Shown: positions 15,897 through 24,841 of the stretch, piece after piece
How the letters are laid out: each line of letters starts with the position of its first letter
How positions within the stretch are numbered: position 1 is the stretch's first letter
Source: Gemmatimonadota bacterium
GTDB taxonomy: Bacteria > Gemmatimonadota > Gemmatimonadetes > Gemmatimonadales > Gemmatimonadaceae
Length of the DNA stretch: 37,570 nucleotides
Direction: 5' to 3'
Assembly (NCBI GenBank): GCA_028876525.1
Contig: JAGWRI010000042.1
Coordinates: 1-37,570, forward strand
Program-made: the position numbers and the translations under genes
The notes under the pieces: generated by a model
The model's database searches: none
What the model saw: the letters and a program-made list of their open reading frames with translations, nothing else
Told to the model about the DNA's origin: nothing

Positions 15897-16505
15897 ATGC
15901 CGCTCACGAAACGTCAGCGCGAGATACTAAACTACCTGAGTGTGCATACCGAACAACACGGGTATGCGCCGAGTTTCGAAGAGATCGCCGACAACTTCCA
16001 CTTCAGCTCCCTGGCCACGGTGCACGAGCACCTCACCAACCTGGAGCGGAAGGGGTACATCAAGCGCTCGTACAACGAGAGTCGGGCCATCGAGATCCTG
16101 CCGTCGGACGCGGTGTCCCGGGCGGTCGAGTTGCCCCTGCTTGGCGCCGTCGCGGCCGGCGCGCCAATCGAGGCCATGGAGTCGGGCGAATCGATTTCGG
16201 TGCCCGAATCGCTGGTGTCCCGCTCCGGCAATCACTACGTCCTGCGCGTCCGGGGCAACTCGATGATCGACGAGCAGATCCGGGACGGCGACTTCGTCGT
16301 GGTCAACGACCGGCCGCGCGCGGACAACGGGGAAACCGTGATCGCGCTCATCGAAGGCACGGCGGCCACGGTCAAGAAGTTCTACCGCGAGCGCGACGGC
16401 CGAGTGCGCCTCCAGCCGGCCAACGAAACGATGTCGCCCATCTACGTGAACGAGAACGACATCCGGATCCAGGGCGTGGTGGTCGGGGTGATGCGCCGCT
16501 ACTAG
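15897..16505 (+). CDS. lexA: LexA repressor (SOS regulator)
   Basis: Transcriptional repressor of DNA-damage genes that inactivates itself by RecA-stimulated autocleavage. The 202-residue protein has an N-terminal winged helix (MPLTKRQREILNYL, APSFEEIADNF, SSLATVHEHLTNLERKG). The Ala87-Gly88 cleavage site lies in LLGAVAAGAP, the nucleophile S122 in RGNSMIDEQI, and the general base K160 in AATVKKFY, so it should be cleavable. The ATG at 15897 is chosen because the family begins there; a GTG at 15828 would start inside the promoter. It is transcribed between the opposing trpC and trpD. Its TAG shares the palindrome CTAG with the trpD stop. Confidence 0.96.
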   Translation: MPLTKRQREILNYLSVHTEQHGYAPSFEEIADNFHFSSLATVHEHLTNLERKGYIKRSYNESRAIEILPSDAVSRAVELPLLGAVAAGAPIEAMESGESISVPESLVSRSGNHYVLRVRGNSMIDEQIRDGDFVVVNDRPRADNGETVIALIEGTAATVKKFYRERDGRVRLQPANETMSPIYVNENDIRIQGVVVGVMRRY

Positions 16506-17545
16506 GCCGCGGGGGCGAAGGCTCGGCGCAGCCGGTCGAGCGCCTCCAGCCCCTTTCCCGCGCGAAGCGCCGCATCGGCAAGCGCGATGCTCTCGTCGTA
16601 CGACCCGGCCGCGCCACCCACGTAGAGCGCGGCCGCCGCATTCAGGAGCACCGCGGCCCTCGCTGCGGGAGCCCCACGTCCCTCGAGCACGTCGAGAATC
16701 GCGCGGGCGTTGGCCGGCGGCGCGCCCCCCGCGAGCTCGGCCGGAGCGCCAGGAGTGAAGCCGAACGCCGCGGGCTCAATGGTCCACTCCCGCATGCCGC
16801 CGTCGCGCACTTCGAGCACGCGCGTCGTGCCGAGCGGGGAGATCTCGTCCATCCCCTCGCCGTGCACCACCAGAGCGTGCACCGTGCCCAGCTCGGCGAG
16901 CGCGGCGGCAAGCAGGGGCGCGCGATCGGCGTCGCCGACGCCGATCACCTGACGGCCGGCCCGCGCCGGATTGGCCAGCGGGCCCACGATGTTCATGACC
17001 GTGGGGATGCCCAGTTCGCGGCGCACCGGCCCCACGAAGCGCATGGCCGGATGCATGAGCGGGGCGAACATGAACACGATGCCGGCGTCGCGAAGCGCGC
17101 GCTCCATGACCGGCACCGCGACGTCGATCCGCACGCCAAGGGCCTCGAGCACGTCGGCGCTGCCGCATTGCGTGGTGAACGACCGATTGCCGTGTTTGGC
17201 GATCCGCACGCCGGCGCCGGCGGCGAGCAGCGCGGCGGCGGTGGAGATGTTGAACGTCTGGACGGTTCCGCCCCCCGTGCCGCAGGTGTCCACCAGGGCG
17301 CTCGGGTCGTCGGCGGCGAGCGGCACCATCGCCGACTGCATGGCGCGCACCACGGCGGCGACCTCGGGGCCCGTTTCTCCCTTCACGCGGAGCCCGATGA
17401 GCACGGCGGCCACCTGGGCCGGCGTCGCCTCGCCGGCCATGATCCGACCGAACGCCGCCGTGAGGTCCGCCGGATCGAGCGGGGCCCCCATGGCGAGCCG
17501 GCGAAGGACGGTATGGAGGGGGTCGGCGGTGGGGCCGCTAGACAC
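16502..17545 (-). CDS. trpD: Anthranilate phosphoribosyltransferase
   Basis: Transfers the phosphoribosyl group of PRPP to anthranilate, the second step of tryptophan synthesis. The 347-residue protein has the expected length and the signature DTCGTGGG followed by FNISTAAALLAAGAG, then AKHGNRSFTTQCGSADVLEALG, and LGIPTVMNIVGPLANPA. The start is a GTG at 17545, overlapping the upstream GAF gene by 8 bases. It is split from the trpCFBA block by the oppositely oriented lexA. The trpE and trpG genes that would supply anthranilate are not in the window. Confidence 0.96.
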   Translation of the reverse strand: MSSGPTADPLHTVLRRLAMGAPLDPADLTAAFGRIMAGEATPAQVAAVLIGLRVKGETGPEVAAVVRAMQSAMVPLAADDPSALVDTCGTGGGTVQTFNISTAAALLAAGAGVRIAKHGNRSFTTQCGSADVLEALGVRIDVAVPVMERALRDAGIVFMFAPLMHPAMRFVGPVRRELGIPTVMNIVGPLANPARAGRQVIGVGDADRAPLLAAALAELGTVHALVVHGEGMDEISPLGTTRVLEVRDGGMREWTIEPAAFGFTPGAPAELAGGAPPANARAILDVLEGRGAPAARAAVLLNAAAALYVGGAAGSYDESIALADAALRAGKGLEALDRLRRAFAPAA

Positions 17546-18839
17546 TCAGCGTCTCCACCAAGCGCTCCGGCAGGTGCGAGTTGCTGGCCGCGAGGGCGAT
17601 CACGAGCCCCAGCAGGCGGACGCGCTCGACGTCCTCTTCCACGAAGACGCCGGCCATGCGGCGGTTGGTGAGATTGACGACGCCGATGAGGTTGTCGTGG
17701 TACACGAGAGGGAAGCTGATGAACGAGCCGCTCGTGTAGTAAGCGTCGCGGAGCAGCGGATGTTCCCGGAATTCGCCGGTGTCCTGCACGAGCATCGGCT
17801 CGCGGGTGGTGGCCACGTGTCCGGAAATGCCGGTGCCGAAGCCGACGCGTTTGCCCTCGTTCACGTTGGGCGCAATGCCGCGGGCGGCGGCAAGGTACAG
17901 CGCCTCCTCGCCCGGGGCCCGCAGCAGCAGCGAGCAGCGCTCGGCGTTCATGTCGTCGCCGACCAGGGCGAGCAGGCCGTCGGCCAGCTCGCGCGGATCG
18001 TTGGTCGCGGCGTCGAGCGAGAGCACGCGCTCGATGAGGTACAGGGTGCGCGTCTTCTGGCGCAGCTGTTCGCTGCGCCGGTGCAGCTCGACGTGGGCTT
18101 TCTCGAGCTGCTCCACGGCCGAGCCGATGGTGGCCTCGACGGCCTCCGAGCGGCGCGTGGCGCGCCGGGCGTCTTCCCTGACTTCGGCCAACTCGCGTTC
18201 CAGCGACACGGTGCGGCTGCGATCGCCGGAGGTCGAGAACTCGCCGGTGGCCTTGAGCAGCTGCTCCTCGAGCGCGCCGAGCTTGCGGGCGTACTCGCCG
18301 TGCACCCGCTGGGTCACGTCTTCGAGCGTCCGTACGGCTTCGTGCCGGGCTTCGCCTTCCTGAAAGCGGGCGTAGGCCAGTTCGAACAGCGCCACGGCGG
18401 GCTGCATGCGCTCGGTGGCGCGGGTGCCGAAGATCTTCCGGGGCTCGAACAGCGCCACGATGGCCGAGAGGCCGCCCTCGAACAGCAGCCCCTTGAGCGC
18501 CAGGTAGCCGCCCTCGGGAATTTCGGGCATGGCGAGCAGGCGGGCGAATTCCCCGGACGCGTCGCCGAAGTCGATGAACGCGCCGCCCGTGGTCACGCCC
18601 ACGCGCTCGCGGGTCGGCAGGTGATCGAGGGTCGTGTCGATGACGCGGACCTCGACCCCGTCGGGGCGGGCCAGCCGCCGCTCGCGCATCAGCGCGCGCC
18701 GGGGTTCGTACGTGACCAGCGCGACGTGGGCCATGCGGTCCAGCTCGACCAGGCTGTCGGCGAGCGCGACGAGGGCCGCGTCCAGATCGGGCGCGGTGTT
18801 GAGGGCGTGGGCGAGCGAGGAGAGGGTCCGCGGGGGCAT
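17538..18839 (-). CDS. GAF / coiled-coil / GAF protein (putative sensor)
   Basis: The 433-residue soluble protein has an N-terminal GAF-like region (about 1-165), a long heptad-rich helical segment (about 180-280, with VSLERELAEVREDARRATRR and VEQLEKAHVELHRR) and a C-terminal GAF domain (about 283-425; NAERCSLLLR, GISGHVATTREPMLVQD, SFISFPLVYHDNLIGVVNL). No kinase, GGDEF, HD or DNA-binding output domain is present, so it probably signals by protein contacts. The ATG at 18839 follows a GGAG with 8-base spacing. It is co-transcribed with trpD (8-base overlap) from a promoter facing away from truA. The ligand and partner are unknown. Confidence 0.82.
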   Translation of the reverse strand: MPPRTLSSLAHALNTAPDLDAALVALADSLVELDRMAHVALVTYEPRRALMRERRLARPDGVEVRVIDTTLDHLPTRERVGVTTGGAFIDFGDASGEFARLLAMPEIPEGGYLALKGLLFEGGLSAIVALFEPRKIFGTRATERMQPAVALFELAYARFQEGEARHEAVRTLEDVTQRVHGEYARKLGALEEQLLKATGEFSTSGDRSRTVSLERELAEVREDARRATRRSEAVEATIGSAVEQLEKAHVELHRRSEQLRQKTRTLYLIERVLSLDAATNDPRELADGLLALVGDDMNAERCSLLLRAPGEEALYLAAARGIAPNVNEGKRVGFGTGISGHVATTREPMLVQDTGEFREHPLLRDAYYTSGSFISFPLVYHDNLIGVVNLTNRRMAGVFVEEDVERVRLLGLVIALAASNSHLPERLVETLSV

Positions 18840-18887
18840 GATGACGCTCCACACCGCAAGCCCGAGGCCACGGTGGGGGACCGGCGA

Positions 18888-18917
18888 AATGTGGCGGCGT
18901 ACGTCGAGGAATGTCAA
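18888..18917 (-). promoter_or_regulatory. Promoter for the GAF-trpD operon
   Basis: Minus strand: -35 TTGACA (18917-18912), 18-base spacer, -10 CACATT (18893-18888). The -35 is perfect and the -10 weak. It gives a leader of roughly 40 bases before the ATG at 18839, which has a GGAG Shine-Dalgarno. It lies back-to-back with the truA promoter. Confidence 0.5.
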
Positions 18918-18940
18918 TCGGTTGGCTCGACCGCGCTTGC

Positions 18941-18968
18941 TTGACTTCACCCCCGGTGCTGGTAGCTT
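18941..18968 (+). promoter_or_regulatory. truA promoter, giving a leaderless transcript
   Basis: TTGACT (18941-18946), 16-base spacer, TAGCTT (18963-18968), then 7 bases to the ATG at 18976. Transcription should start at or just before the ATG. The same hexamers occur before the 3428 gene. This is the likely promoter for the long truA-to-purF operon. Confidence 0.72.
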
Positions 18969-18975
18969 TCTGGCA

Positions 18976-19746
18976 ATGACGGAGCGCACTGTGCAGCTCG
19001 TGTTGCACTATGACGGCTCGGGATTCAGCGGGTGGCAGCGACAGCCCGACCAGCGCACCGTTCAGGGAGTGATGGAAGCAGCGCTGGAGCGCCTGTGCGG
19101 CACGCCGGTGGGCGTGCTGGGGGCTGGGCGAACCGACGCCGGCGTGCACGCCCGCGGCCAGGCGGCCGGGGTGCGGGTGCCCGAGCGATGGAGCCCGGCC
19201 GAGCTGAGACGGGCGCTCAACGCGGTGCTTCCGCCGGACGTGTGGGTCGCCGCTGCGCACGAGATGCGCGCCGATTTCCATGCCCGGTACAGCGCGATGG
19301 CGCGTCGCTACACTTATTACGTCGGTACGGATGAGGAGGCGGATTCGCCCTTCCGCCGCCGGTACGAGTTCGCGCTCCGGCGCCCCCACGATCGGGGCGC
19401 CCTCGACGCGGCGGCCCGGCGGCTGGTGGGAGATCACTGCTTCCGGGCCTTCGCCGTGCTGGGCACGGCGCCCGCCGACGACGACCATCGGTGCACCGTG
19501 CACACGGCCCGATGGCGCGATCGCCCCGGCGGCGTGGTGTTCGAGATCGAAGCCAATCGCTTTCTTCATCACATGGTGAGATTCCTCGTCGGAACGATGC
19601 TGGACATGGCGACGGGCCGGCGCCCGGTCGACGACCTCGGCGCATTGCTCGCCGCCGGCGACAACCGGCAGGTCTCTCCTCCCGCCCCCGCGCACGCGCT
19701 GTTTCTCGACGCGGTGACGTATCCGCCGGAGTGCTACCGCTCATGA
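18976..19746 (+). CDS. truA: tRNA pseudouridine38-40 synthase
   Basis: Isomerises U38, U39 and U40 in the anticodon arm of many tRNAs. The 256-residue protein is typical in length. The catalytic aspartate lies in GAGRTDAGVHARGQAAG (about residues 49-65), preceded by YDGSGFSGWQRQPDQRTVQG. The RYTYYV segment and FLHHMVRFLVGTML block are also diagnostic. The ATG at 18976 is fixed by the promoter whose -10 ends 7 bases upstream. It is the first gene of the long purine-containing operon, and its stop overlaps the next start (ATGA, 19743-19746). Confidence 0.96.
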   Translation: MTERTVQLVLHYDGSGFSGWQRQPDQRTVQGVMEAALERLCGTPVGVLGAGRTDAGVHARGQAAGVRVPERWSPAELRRALNAVLPPDVWVAAAHEMRADFHARYSAMARRYTYYVGTDEEADSPFRRRYEFALRRPHDRGALDAAARRLVGDHCFRAFAVLGTAPADDDHRCTVHTARWRDRPGGVVFEIEANRFLHHMVRFLVGTMLDMATGRRPVDDLGALLAAGDNRQVSPPAPAHALFLDAVTYPPECYRS

Positions 19747-20402
19747 AACTCCTCCTCGCCACCGCCGACCTGGACGAGATCCGCTGGGCCGCCGCGAGCG
19801 GCCTGCTCGACGGCGTGCTCACCACGCCGGCCCTGCTCCGCGAGGCGGGTGCCGAGCACGACCGCGAGCGCATCGAGGCGATCTGCGACGCGACCAACGC
19901 CCCGGTGTACGTGGCGGTGCACGCCGTGGACGGGGACGCGCTGTACCGCGACGCCCGCGCCATGGCGCGGCTGTCGGACCAGATCATCGTCCAGGTGCCG
20001 CTGGTCGACGACGCCTTCGCCGCGCTGCACCGCCTGTCCGCGGACGGCGTGCGGTTGGCCGCGATGCTCGTCTTCAATGCGGCCCAGGCCATGCTCGCCG
20101 CCAAGGCCGGCGCCTCGACGGTCATCACCCCGCTCGATCAGCTCGATGCCGTGGGCCACAGCGGGGGCGACGTGGTGCGCGAGCTGCGGCGCGTGTTCGA
20201 CGCGTCGCGCACCGAGTGCGACATCGTGGCCGTGCGCCCGGCCACGGCCCAGCAGTTCTCCGACGCCGCGCTGGCCGGCGCCGACGGCGTGGCGGTGTCC
20301 CCCGACGTCCTCCGCTCGCTCCTGCTCCACCCGCTCACCGATCGCGGCCTGGACCAGTTCCTCAACGACGTCTCCAAGCTGCACGGCAGATGGGCCGAAT
20401 GA
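19743..20402 (+). CDS. Transaldolase/fructose-6-phosphate aldolase-like protein lacking active-site residues
   Basis: The 219-residue protein is collinear with the small transaldolase family (FSA/TalC type, about 220 residues). The C-terminal half follows the family pattern (FNAAQAMLAAKAGASTVITP, AGADGVAVSPDVLRSLLLHP). Compared from memory with E. coli FSA, the key residues are changed. D6 becomes A6 in LLATADLDE. N28 becomes T28 in VLTTPALL. The Schiff-base Lys85 becomes Q84 in IIVQVPLV (codon CAG). The Tyr/Arg pair of the APYVNR segment becomes TPLDQL. A normal aldolase or transaldolase reaction is therefore unlikely; it may be a pseudoenzyme or bind a sugar phosphate. The ATG overlaps truA and the stop overlaps the next gene (ATGA both times). 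Confidence 0.8.
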   Translation: MKLLLATADLDEIRWAAASGLLDGVLTTPALLREAGAEHDRERIEAICDATNAPVYVAVHAVDGDALYRDARAMARLSDQIIVQVPLVDDAFAALHRLSADGVRLAAMLVFNAAQAMLAAKAGASTVITPLDQLDAVGHSGGDVVRELRRVFDASRTECDIVAVRPATAQQFSDAALAGADGVAVSPDVLRSLLLHPLTDRGLDQFLNDVSKLHGRWAE

Positions 20403-21841
20403 AGGTGCGCCCGCGCTCGCTGCTCCTGCTCGCCGCCGCCCCGCTGGCCGTGGCCTGCGGGGGAAGGTCCGGCGGCGGCAGCCCCCGCTCGGCGTTCGCG
20501 GCCGAGCCGTCGGCAGGCGCGCCGCTCGCGGGCCGGCAGTCGGCCCGCGACGATTCGCTCACCGCCAGCCGCCAGACCGCGATCACGCGGGCAATCGCCG
20601 AGGTCTCGCCCGCCGTCGTGACCGTGCAGACCGAGCAGGTGCAGCAGTCGGCGCCCGACGTCTTCGGCTGGATGATGGGCGTGGGCCCGCAGTCGCGCAC
20701 CGAGGCGGGGCTGGGCACGGGGATCATCATCCAGCCCAACGGCGTGATCGTGACCAACGCCCACGTCGTGGCCGACGCGAACAAGATCTCGGTCATGCTG
20801 CCCAGCGGCGCCGTGTACCCGGCCCGGACGCTGGGCGTGGACGCCACGCAGGACGTGGCGGTGATCAAGATCGACGCGTCGGGCCTGCCCGTGGCCCGCC
20901 TCGGGAACTCCAACGACGTGATCGTGGGCGAGTGGGCCATTGCCATCGGCAATCCGTACGGCTTCATGCTCGGCAATCCCGAGCCGAGCGTGACGGTGGG
21001 CGTGATCAGCGGGACGCGGCGCAACCTCGTGGACGGCACGGGCGGCCCGCAGGCGTACTTCGACATGATCCAGACCGACGCCGCGATCAACCCCGGGAAT
21101 TCCGGCGGGCCGCTGATCAACGCCGACGGCCAGGTGATCGGCGTCAACAGCTCGATTTACTCGCCGAGCGGCGGGTCGGTGGGGCTCGGGTTCGCGATCC
21201 CCGTCGACCGCGTGAAGCACGACGTGGACGACCTGCTGCGCTACGGCGAGGTGCGGCGGCCGTGGATCGGGGTCAAGCTGCGCGTGCCCACCAGCGACAA
21301 CATCCGCGAGGCCATCGCGCAGCACGCCCGGATTGCCACCGTCGTGGCCGGCTCGCCCGCGGCGCGGGCCGGGCTGCGCCCGGGCGACGTGATCGTGAGC
21401 GAGAACGGCCGCGCCGTGCACAACATGTACGACTGGGAGGGCGCGCTGCTCGATCTCGGCGTGGGCCAGCAGGTCCGGCTCGTGATCGGCCGCGGCGACC
21501 GCACCTTCGACGCCACGGTCGTCACCGAGAACCTGCCCGAGGTGGACGCGCCCAAGGTCGACGTGCTCAGGCAGCTCGAGCTGGTGACCGTGACCCCGGC
21601 CATCCGCGCCGAGCGCGGCCTGCGCAGCACGAGCGGCGCGCTGGTGTTCAAGGTGAGCCGGAACATGGCCGATCAGCTCGGCATCCAGACCGGCGACGTG
21701 ATCGTGCGCATCAACGACGTCGACATCCACACCGCCGAGGACGCCTCGCGGGCGCTCGACCGGTTTTCCGGCCGCGGTCCGATCCGCATGTACCTCGAGC
21801 GGTCGGGCACCTATTACGTGACGGACTTCGAAATCCGATGA
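20399..21841 (+). CDS. HtrA/DegP-type serine protease, predicted lipoprotein
   Basis: ATP-independent periplasmic protease/chaperone of the trypsin-like S1C family. The 480-residue protein starts with a basic N-region, a hydrophobic stretch and a lipobox-like LAVAC with Cys20, so it is probably lipid-anchored and not free. The catalytic triad is complete: H122 (VTNAHVVAD), D152 ([10 protein letters not shown]) and S235 ([10 protein letters not shown]). Two PDZ domains follow (about 280-370 and 385-475; the first contains [19 protein letters not shown], the second [15 protein letters not shown]). The start is the ATG at 20399 overlapping the upstream stop; an ATG three codons earlier is possible. 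It sits inside the purine operon, coupled to purB by a further ATGA. Confidence 0.93.
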   Translation: MKVRPRSLLLLAAAPLAVACGGRSGGGSPRSAFAAEPSAGAPLAGRQSARDDSLTASRQTAITRAIAEVSPAVVTVQTEQVQQSAPDVFGWMMGVGPQSRTEAGLGTGIIIQPNGVIVTNAHVVADANKISVMLPSGAVYPARTLGVDATQDVAVIKIDASGLPVARLGNSNDVIVGEWAIAIGNPYGFMLGNPEPSVTVGVISGTRRNLVDGTGGPQAYFDMIQTDAAINPGNSGGPLINADGQVIGVNSSIYSPSGGSVGLGFAIPVDRVKHDVDDLLRYGEVRRPWIGVKLRVPTSDNIREAIAQHARIATVVAGSPAARAGLRPGDVIVSENGRAVHNMYDWEGALLDLGVGQQVRLVIGRGDRTFDATVVTENLPEVDAPKVDVLRQLELVTVTPAIRAERGLRSTSGALVFKVSRNMADQLGIQTGDVIVRINDVDIHTAEDASRALDRFSGRGPIRMYLERSGTYYVTDFEIR

Positions 21842-23268
21842 CCAGCCACGACCGGTACACCTCGCCGCTCTCCGAACGCTACGCGTCCGGCGCCATGCTG
21901 GCGCTCTGGTCGCCCGCCACGCGCTATGGCCTGTGGCGCCGCCTCTGGCTGGCCCTGGCCGAGGCCGAACAGGCGCTGGGCGTGGCGATTCCCGACGCGG
22001 CCATCGCTCAGATGCGCGATCACCTCGACGACATCGACTTCGACGCCGTCGCGGCCTACGAACGGCGCTACCGCCACGACGTCATGGCCCACGTGCACGC
22101 CTTCGGCGACGCGGCGCCCGCGGCCCGCAAGTTCATCCACCTCGGCGCCACCAGCGCCTACGTCACCGACAACACGGACCTCATCCTGATGCGCCGCGGG
22201 CTCGACCTGCTGCGCGGGAAGCTGGTCACCGTGCTCCGCTCGCTGGGCGAGTTCGCCCGGCGCTGGCGCGACGTGCCCACCCTGGGGTCCACCCACCTCC
22301 AGGCGGCGCAGCCCACCACCGTCGGCAAGCGGGCCACGCTCTGGATGCAGGACCTGGTGCTCGACGTCGCCGAGCTGGACCACCGGCGCGGCACCCTGCC
22401 CTGCCGCGGCGTGAAGGGCACCACCGGGACGCAGGCGTCGTTCCTCGAGCTGTTCGGCGGCGACCACGAGCGGGTCCGCGAACTGGACCGCCGCGTCACG
22501 GCGGCGATCGGATTCGCTGCCTCGATCCCCGTGTCGGGGCAGACCTACACCCGCAAGCTGGACGCCGCGGTGCTCGACGTGGTGGCCGGAATCGCGGCCA
22601 GCGCCGCCAAGTTCAGCGGCGACCTGCGCGTGCTGCAGGCCCACGGCGAAATCGAGGAGCCGTTCGAGGAGGAGCAGATCGGCTCGTCGGCCATGGCGTA
22701 CAAGCGGAATCCGATGCGCAGCGAGCGCATCGCGTCGCTGGCGCGCTTCGTGCTGAGCCTCGAGCCGAACGCCAACCAGACCCACAGCGTGCAGTTCTTC
22801 GAACGCACGCTGGACGACAGCGCCAATCGCCGGTTGGCGATTCCCGAATCGTTCCTCGCCGCCGACGCCATTCTCGTGATCATGGAGAACGTGGTGGGCG
22901 GATTGGAGGTGCACCCGGCGCGGATTGCCCGTCGCCTGGCCGACGAGCTGCCGTTCATGGCCACCGAAGCGCTGATCATCCGCGCCGTGCAGGCGGGGAT
23001 GGACCGCCAGGAGGCCCACGAGCACATCCGCAAGGCGAGCATCGCCGCGGCCCGCGCCCTCAAGGACGGCGCCGCGACCAACGACATGCTCGACCGGCTG
23101 GCGGCCGATCCGGCGTGGCCAGTGCCGGCGCCCGAAATGCGGAGCCTGCTCGATCCGCTGGCGTTTACCGGCCGCGCCCGCTCCCAGGTGGGCGAGTTCC
23201 TGGCCGAGGTCGTCGAGCCGCTGCTGGCCGGCGCGGCCGCCGCCGAGCGCGAGGAGGTGCGCGTATGA
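21838..23268 (+). CDS. purB: Adenylosuccinate lyase (long, eukaryote-like type)
   Basis: Cleaves fumarate from SAICAR and from adenylosuccinate in purine synthesis. The 476-residue protein belongs to the fumarase/aspartase superfamily, with the signature [17 protein letters not shown] at about 280. It also has [47 protein letters not shown] and [10 protein letters not shown]. Many of these blocks match the human ADSL sequence as I remember it more closely than the shorter B. subtilis-type PurB. Ala replaces the usual Pro in the SSAMPYK signature. The ATG overlaps the protease stop and the TGA overlaps the purC ATG, so it is tightly coupled on both sides. Confidence 0.96.
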   Translation: MTSHDRYTSPLSERYASGAMLALWSPATRYGLWRRLWLALAEAEQALGVAIPDAAIAQMRDHLDDIDFDAVAAYERRYRHDVMAHVHAFGDAAPAARKFIHLGATSAYVTDNTDLILMRRGLDLLRGKLVTVLRSLGEFARRWRDVPTLGSTHLQAAQPTTVGKRATLWMQDLVLDVAELDHRRGTLPCRGVKGTTGTQASFLELFGGDHERVRELDRRVTAAIGFAASIPVSGQTYTRKLDAAVLDVVAGIAASAAKFSGDLRVLQAHGEIEEPFEEEQIGSSAMAYKRNPMRSERIASLARFVLSLEPNANQTHSVQFFERTLDDSANRRLAIPESFLAADAILVIMENVVGGLEVHPARIARRLADELPFMATEALIIRAVQAGMDRQEAHEHIRKASIAAARALKDGAATNDMLDRLAADPAWPVPAPEMRSLLDPLAFTGRARSQVGEFLAEVVEPLLAGAAAAEREEVRV

Positions 23269-24191
23269 GCATCGTCGCCCTGGCCCCGCTCCCGCTGCGC
23301 CACCTGCGCCGCGGCAAGGTCCGCGAGGTCTACGAGGTGGATCCGTTCCACCTCCTGATCGTGGCCACCGATCGGGTGAGCGCGTTCGACGTCGTGATGA
23401 AGGAGCCGATCCCGTACAAGGGCGCGGTGCTCACGCAGATCACCGCCTGGTGGCTCCGCCGGTTCGAGGGCGAGGTCCGGCACCACCTGATCACGGCCGA
23501 CGCCGACGAGATCGTGACGCACGTGCCGTCGCTGGCGCCGCACCGGAAGACGATCGCCGGGCGCGCCATGCTCTGCCGGCGTACGGAGGTCTTCCCGGTG
23601 GAGTGCGTGGTGCGCGGCTACATCTCGGGGTCGGCGTGGAAGGAATACCAGGCACACGGCACGCTGGCCGGCGAGGCGCTCCCGGCGGGGCTGCGCGAGG
23701 CCGACCGCTTTGCGCGCCCGGTCTTCAGCCCGGCCACCAAGGCCGAGGCCGGGCACGACGAGAACATCACGCCGGCCGAAGTCGCCCGTCGGCTGGGCGC
23801 CGGCGTGGCGGCGGAGCTGGAGCGGCTGTCGCGCCACGTCTACGAAATGGGGCGCGCCCTGGCCGCCGAGCGGGGAATCATCATTGCCGACACCAAGTTC
23901 GAGTTCGGGCGCGACGCATCGGGGCAGATCCTGCTCATCGACGAGGTCCTGACGCCGGACAGCTCGCGCTTCTGGCCCGCCGATGCGTACGAGCCGGGCC
24001 ACACGCAGCCGAGCTTCGACAAGCAGCCGCTGCGCGACTGGCTGGACGCCGAGCGGCGCGGCGGCCGGTGGAACGGCGAAGCGCCGCCGCCCACCCTGCC
24101 CCCGGACGTCGTGCAGGCCACGAGCGCCCGTTACCTCGACGCCTACCGGCGCATCACGGGCGGTCCGCTCGACGTCGCGGGGCTGGCGTGA
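23265..24191 (+). CDS. purC: SAICAR synthetase (long form)
   Basis: ATP-dependent ligation of aspartate to CAIR, giving SAICAR, the substrate of PurB. The 308-residue product is of the long class seen in yeast and some bacteria, about 70 residues longer than the E. coli type. Recognisable blocks are [12 protein letters not shown] (nucleotide binding), [62 protein letters not shown] and [15 protein letters not shown]. It directly follows purB, so consecutive pathway enzymes are coupled (ATGA). The purC stop overlaps a GTG start for psd (GTGA, 24188-24191). Confidence 0.96.
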   Translation: MSIVALAPLPLRHLRRGKVREVYEVDPFHLLIVATDRVSAFDVVMKEPIPYKGAVLTQITAWWLRRFEGEVRHHLITADADEIVTHVPSLAPHRKTIAGRAMLCRRTEVFPVECVVRGYISGSAWKEYQAHGTLAGEALPAGLREADRFARPVFSPATKAEAGHDENITPAEVARRLGAGVAAELERLSRHVYEMGRALAAERGIIIADTKFEFGRDASGQILLIDEVLTPDSSRFWPADAYEPGHTQPSFDKQPLRDWLDAERRGGRWNGEAPPPTLPPDVVQATSARYLDAYRRITGGPLDVAGLA

Positions 24192-24841
24192 GATTCGCGC
24201 GCGAGGGGCTCCCGTTCATCGGCGTCGCGCTCGTCGTCGCGGCGGGCGGCTGGGCGCTGGCCCTCGGCCGGCGGTCGTGGCCGCTCTGGGCGCTGGCCGT
24301 CGTGCTCACCCTGCTCGCGCTCTGGGTCGCCTACTTCTTCCGCGATCCCGAGCGCGACGGCCCGCGCGGCGACCGGCTGGTCATTGCCCCGGCCGACGGG
24401 CGCGTGGTGCACGTGACCGAGGTGGACGAGCCGGACTTCATGGGCGGCCGCGCGCTGCGGGTGTCGATCTTCATGAACGTGTTCAACGTCCACGTAAACC
24501 GGTATCCGGTGAGCGGCACGGTGGGCTACGTGCGCTACAACCCGGGCAAGTTCCTCAATGCCGCCGTCGAGAAGGCGAGTCTGGAGAACGAGCAGATGTC
24601 GGTGGGGCTGGACCGCGGCGGCACGCGCGTGCTGATGCGCCAGATTGCCGGCCTCGTGGCCCGGCGGATCGTGACCTACAGCAAGGTCGGCGACGCGGCG
24701 CGGCAGGGGGAGCGCATGGGGCTCATCCGGTTCGGGTCGCGCGTGGACGTGTTTCTTCCCCCAACCGCGACGGTGCAGGTGCGCGTCGGCCAGGCCACGA
24801 CGGCCGGCGTGACCGTGCTCGCGGAGCTGAGCCCGCCATGA
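24188..24841 (+). CDS. psd: Phosphatidylserine decarboxylase proenzyme
   Basis: Makes phosphatidylethanolamine from phosphatidylserine at the cytoplasmic membrane. The 217-residue protein is the short form. Two N-terminal membrane helices (about 8-27 and 32-50) are followed by [40 protein letters not shown] and the autocleavage site RFGSRVDVF. There Gly183-Ser184 is cut and Ser184 becomes the pyruvoyl group. The start is a GTG overlapping the purC stop. pssA, which makes its substrate, follows with an ATGA overlap. The pair is embedded in the purine operon. An archaetidylserine-type substrate cannot be excluded from sequence alone. Confidence 0.93.
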   Translation: MRFAREGLPFIGVALVVAAGGWALALGRRSWPLWALAVVLTLLALWVAYFFRDPERDGPRGDRLVIAPADGRVVHVTEVDEPDFMGGRALRVSIFMNVFNVHVNRYPVSGTVGYVRYNPGKFLNAAVEKASLENEQMSVGLDRGGTRVLMRQIAGLVARRIVTYSKVGDAARQGERMGLIRFGSRVDVFLPPTATVQVRVGQATTAGVTVLAELSPP

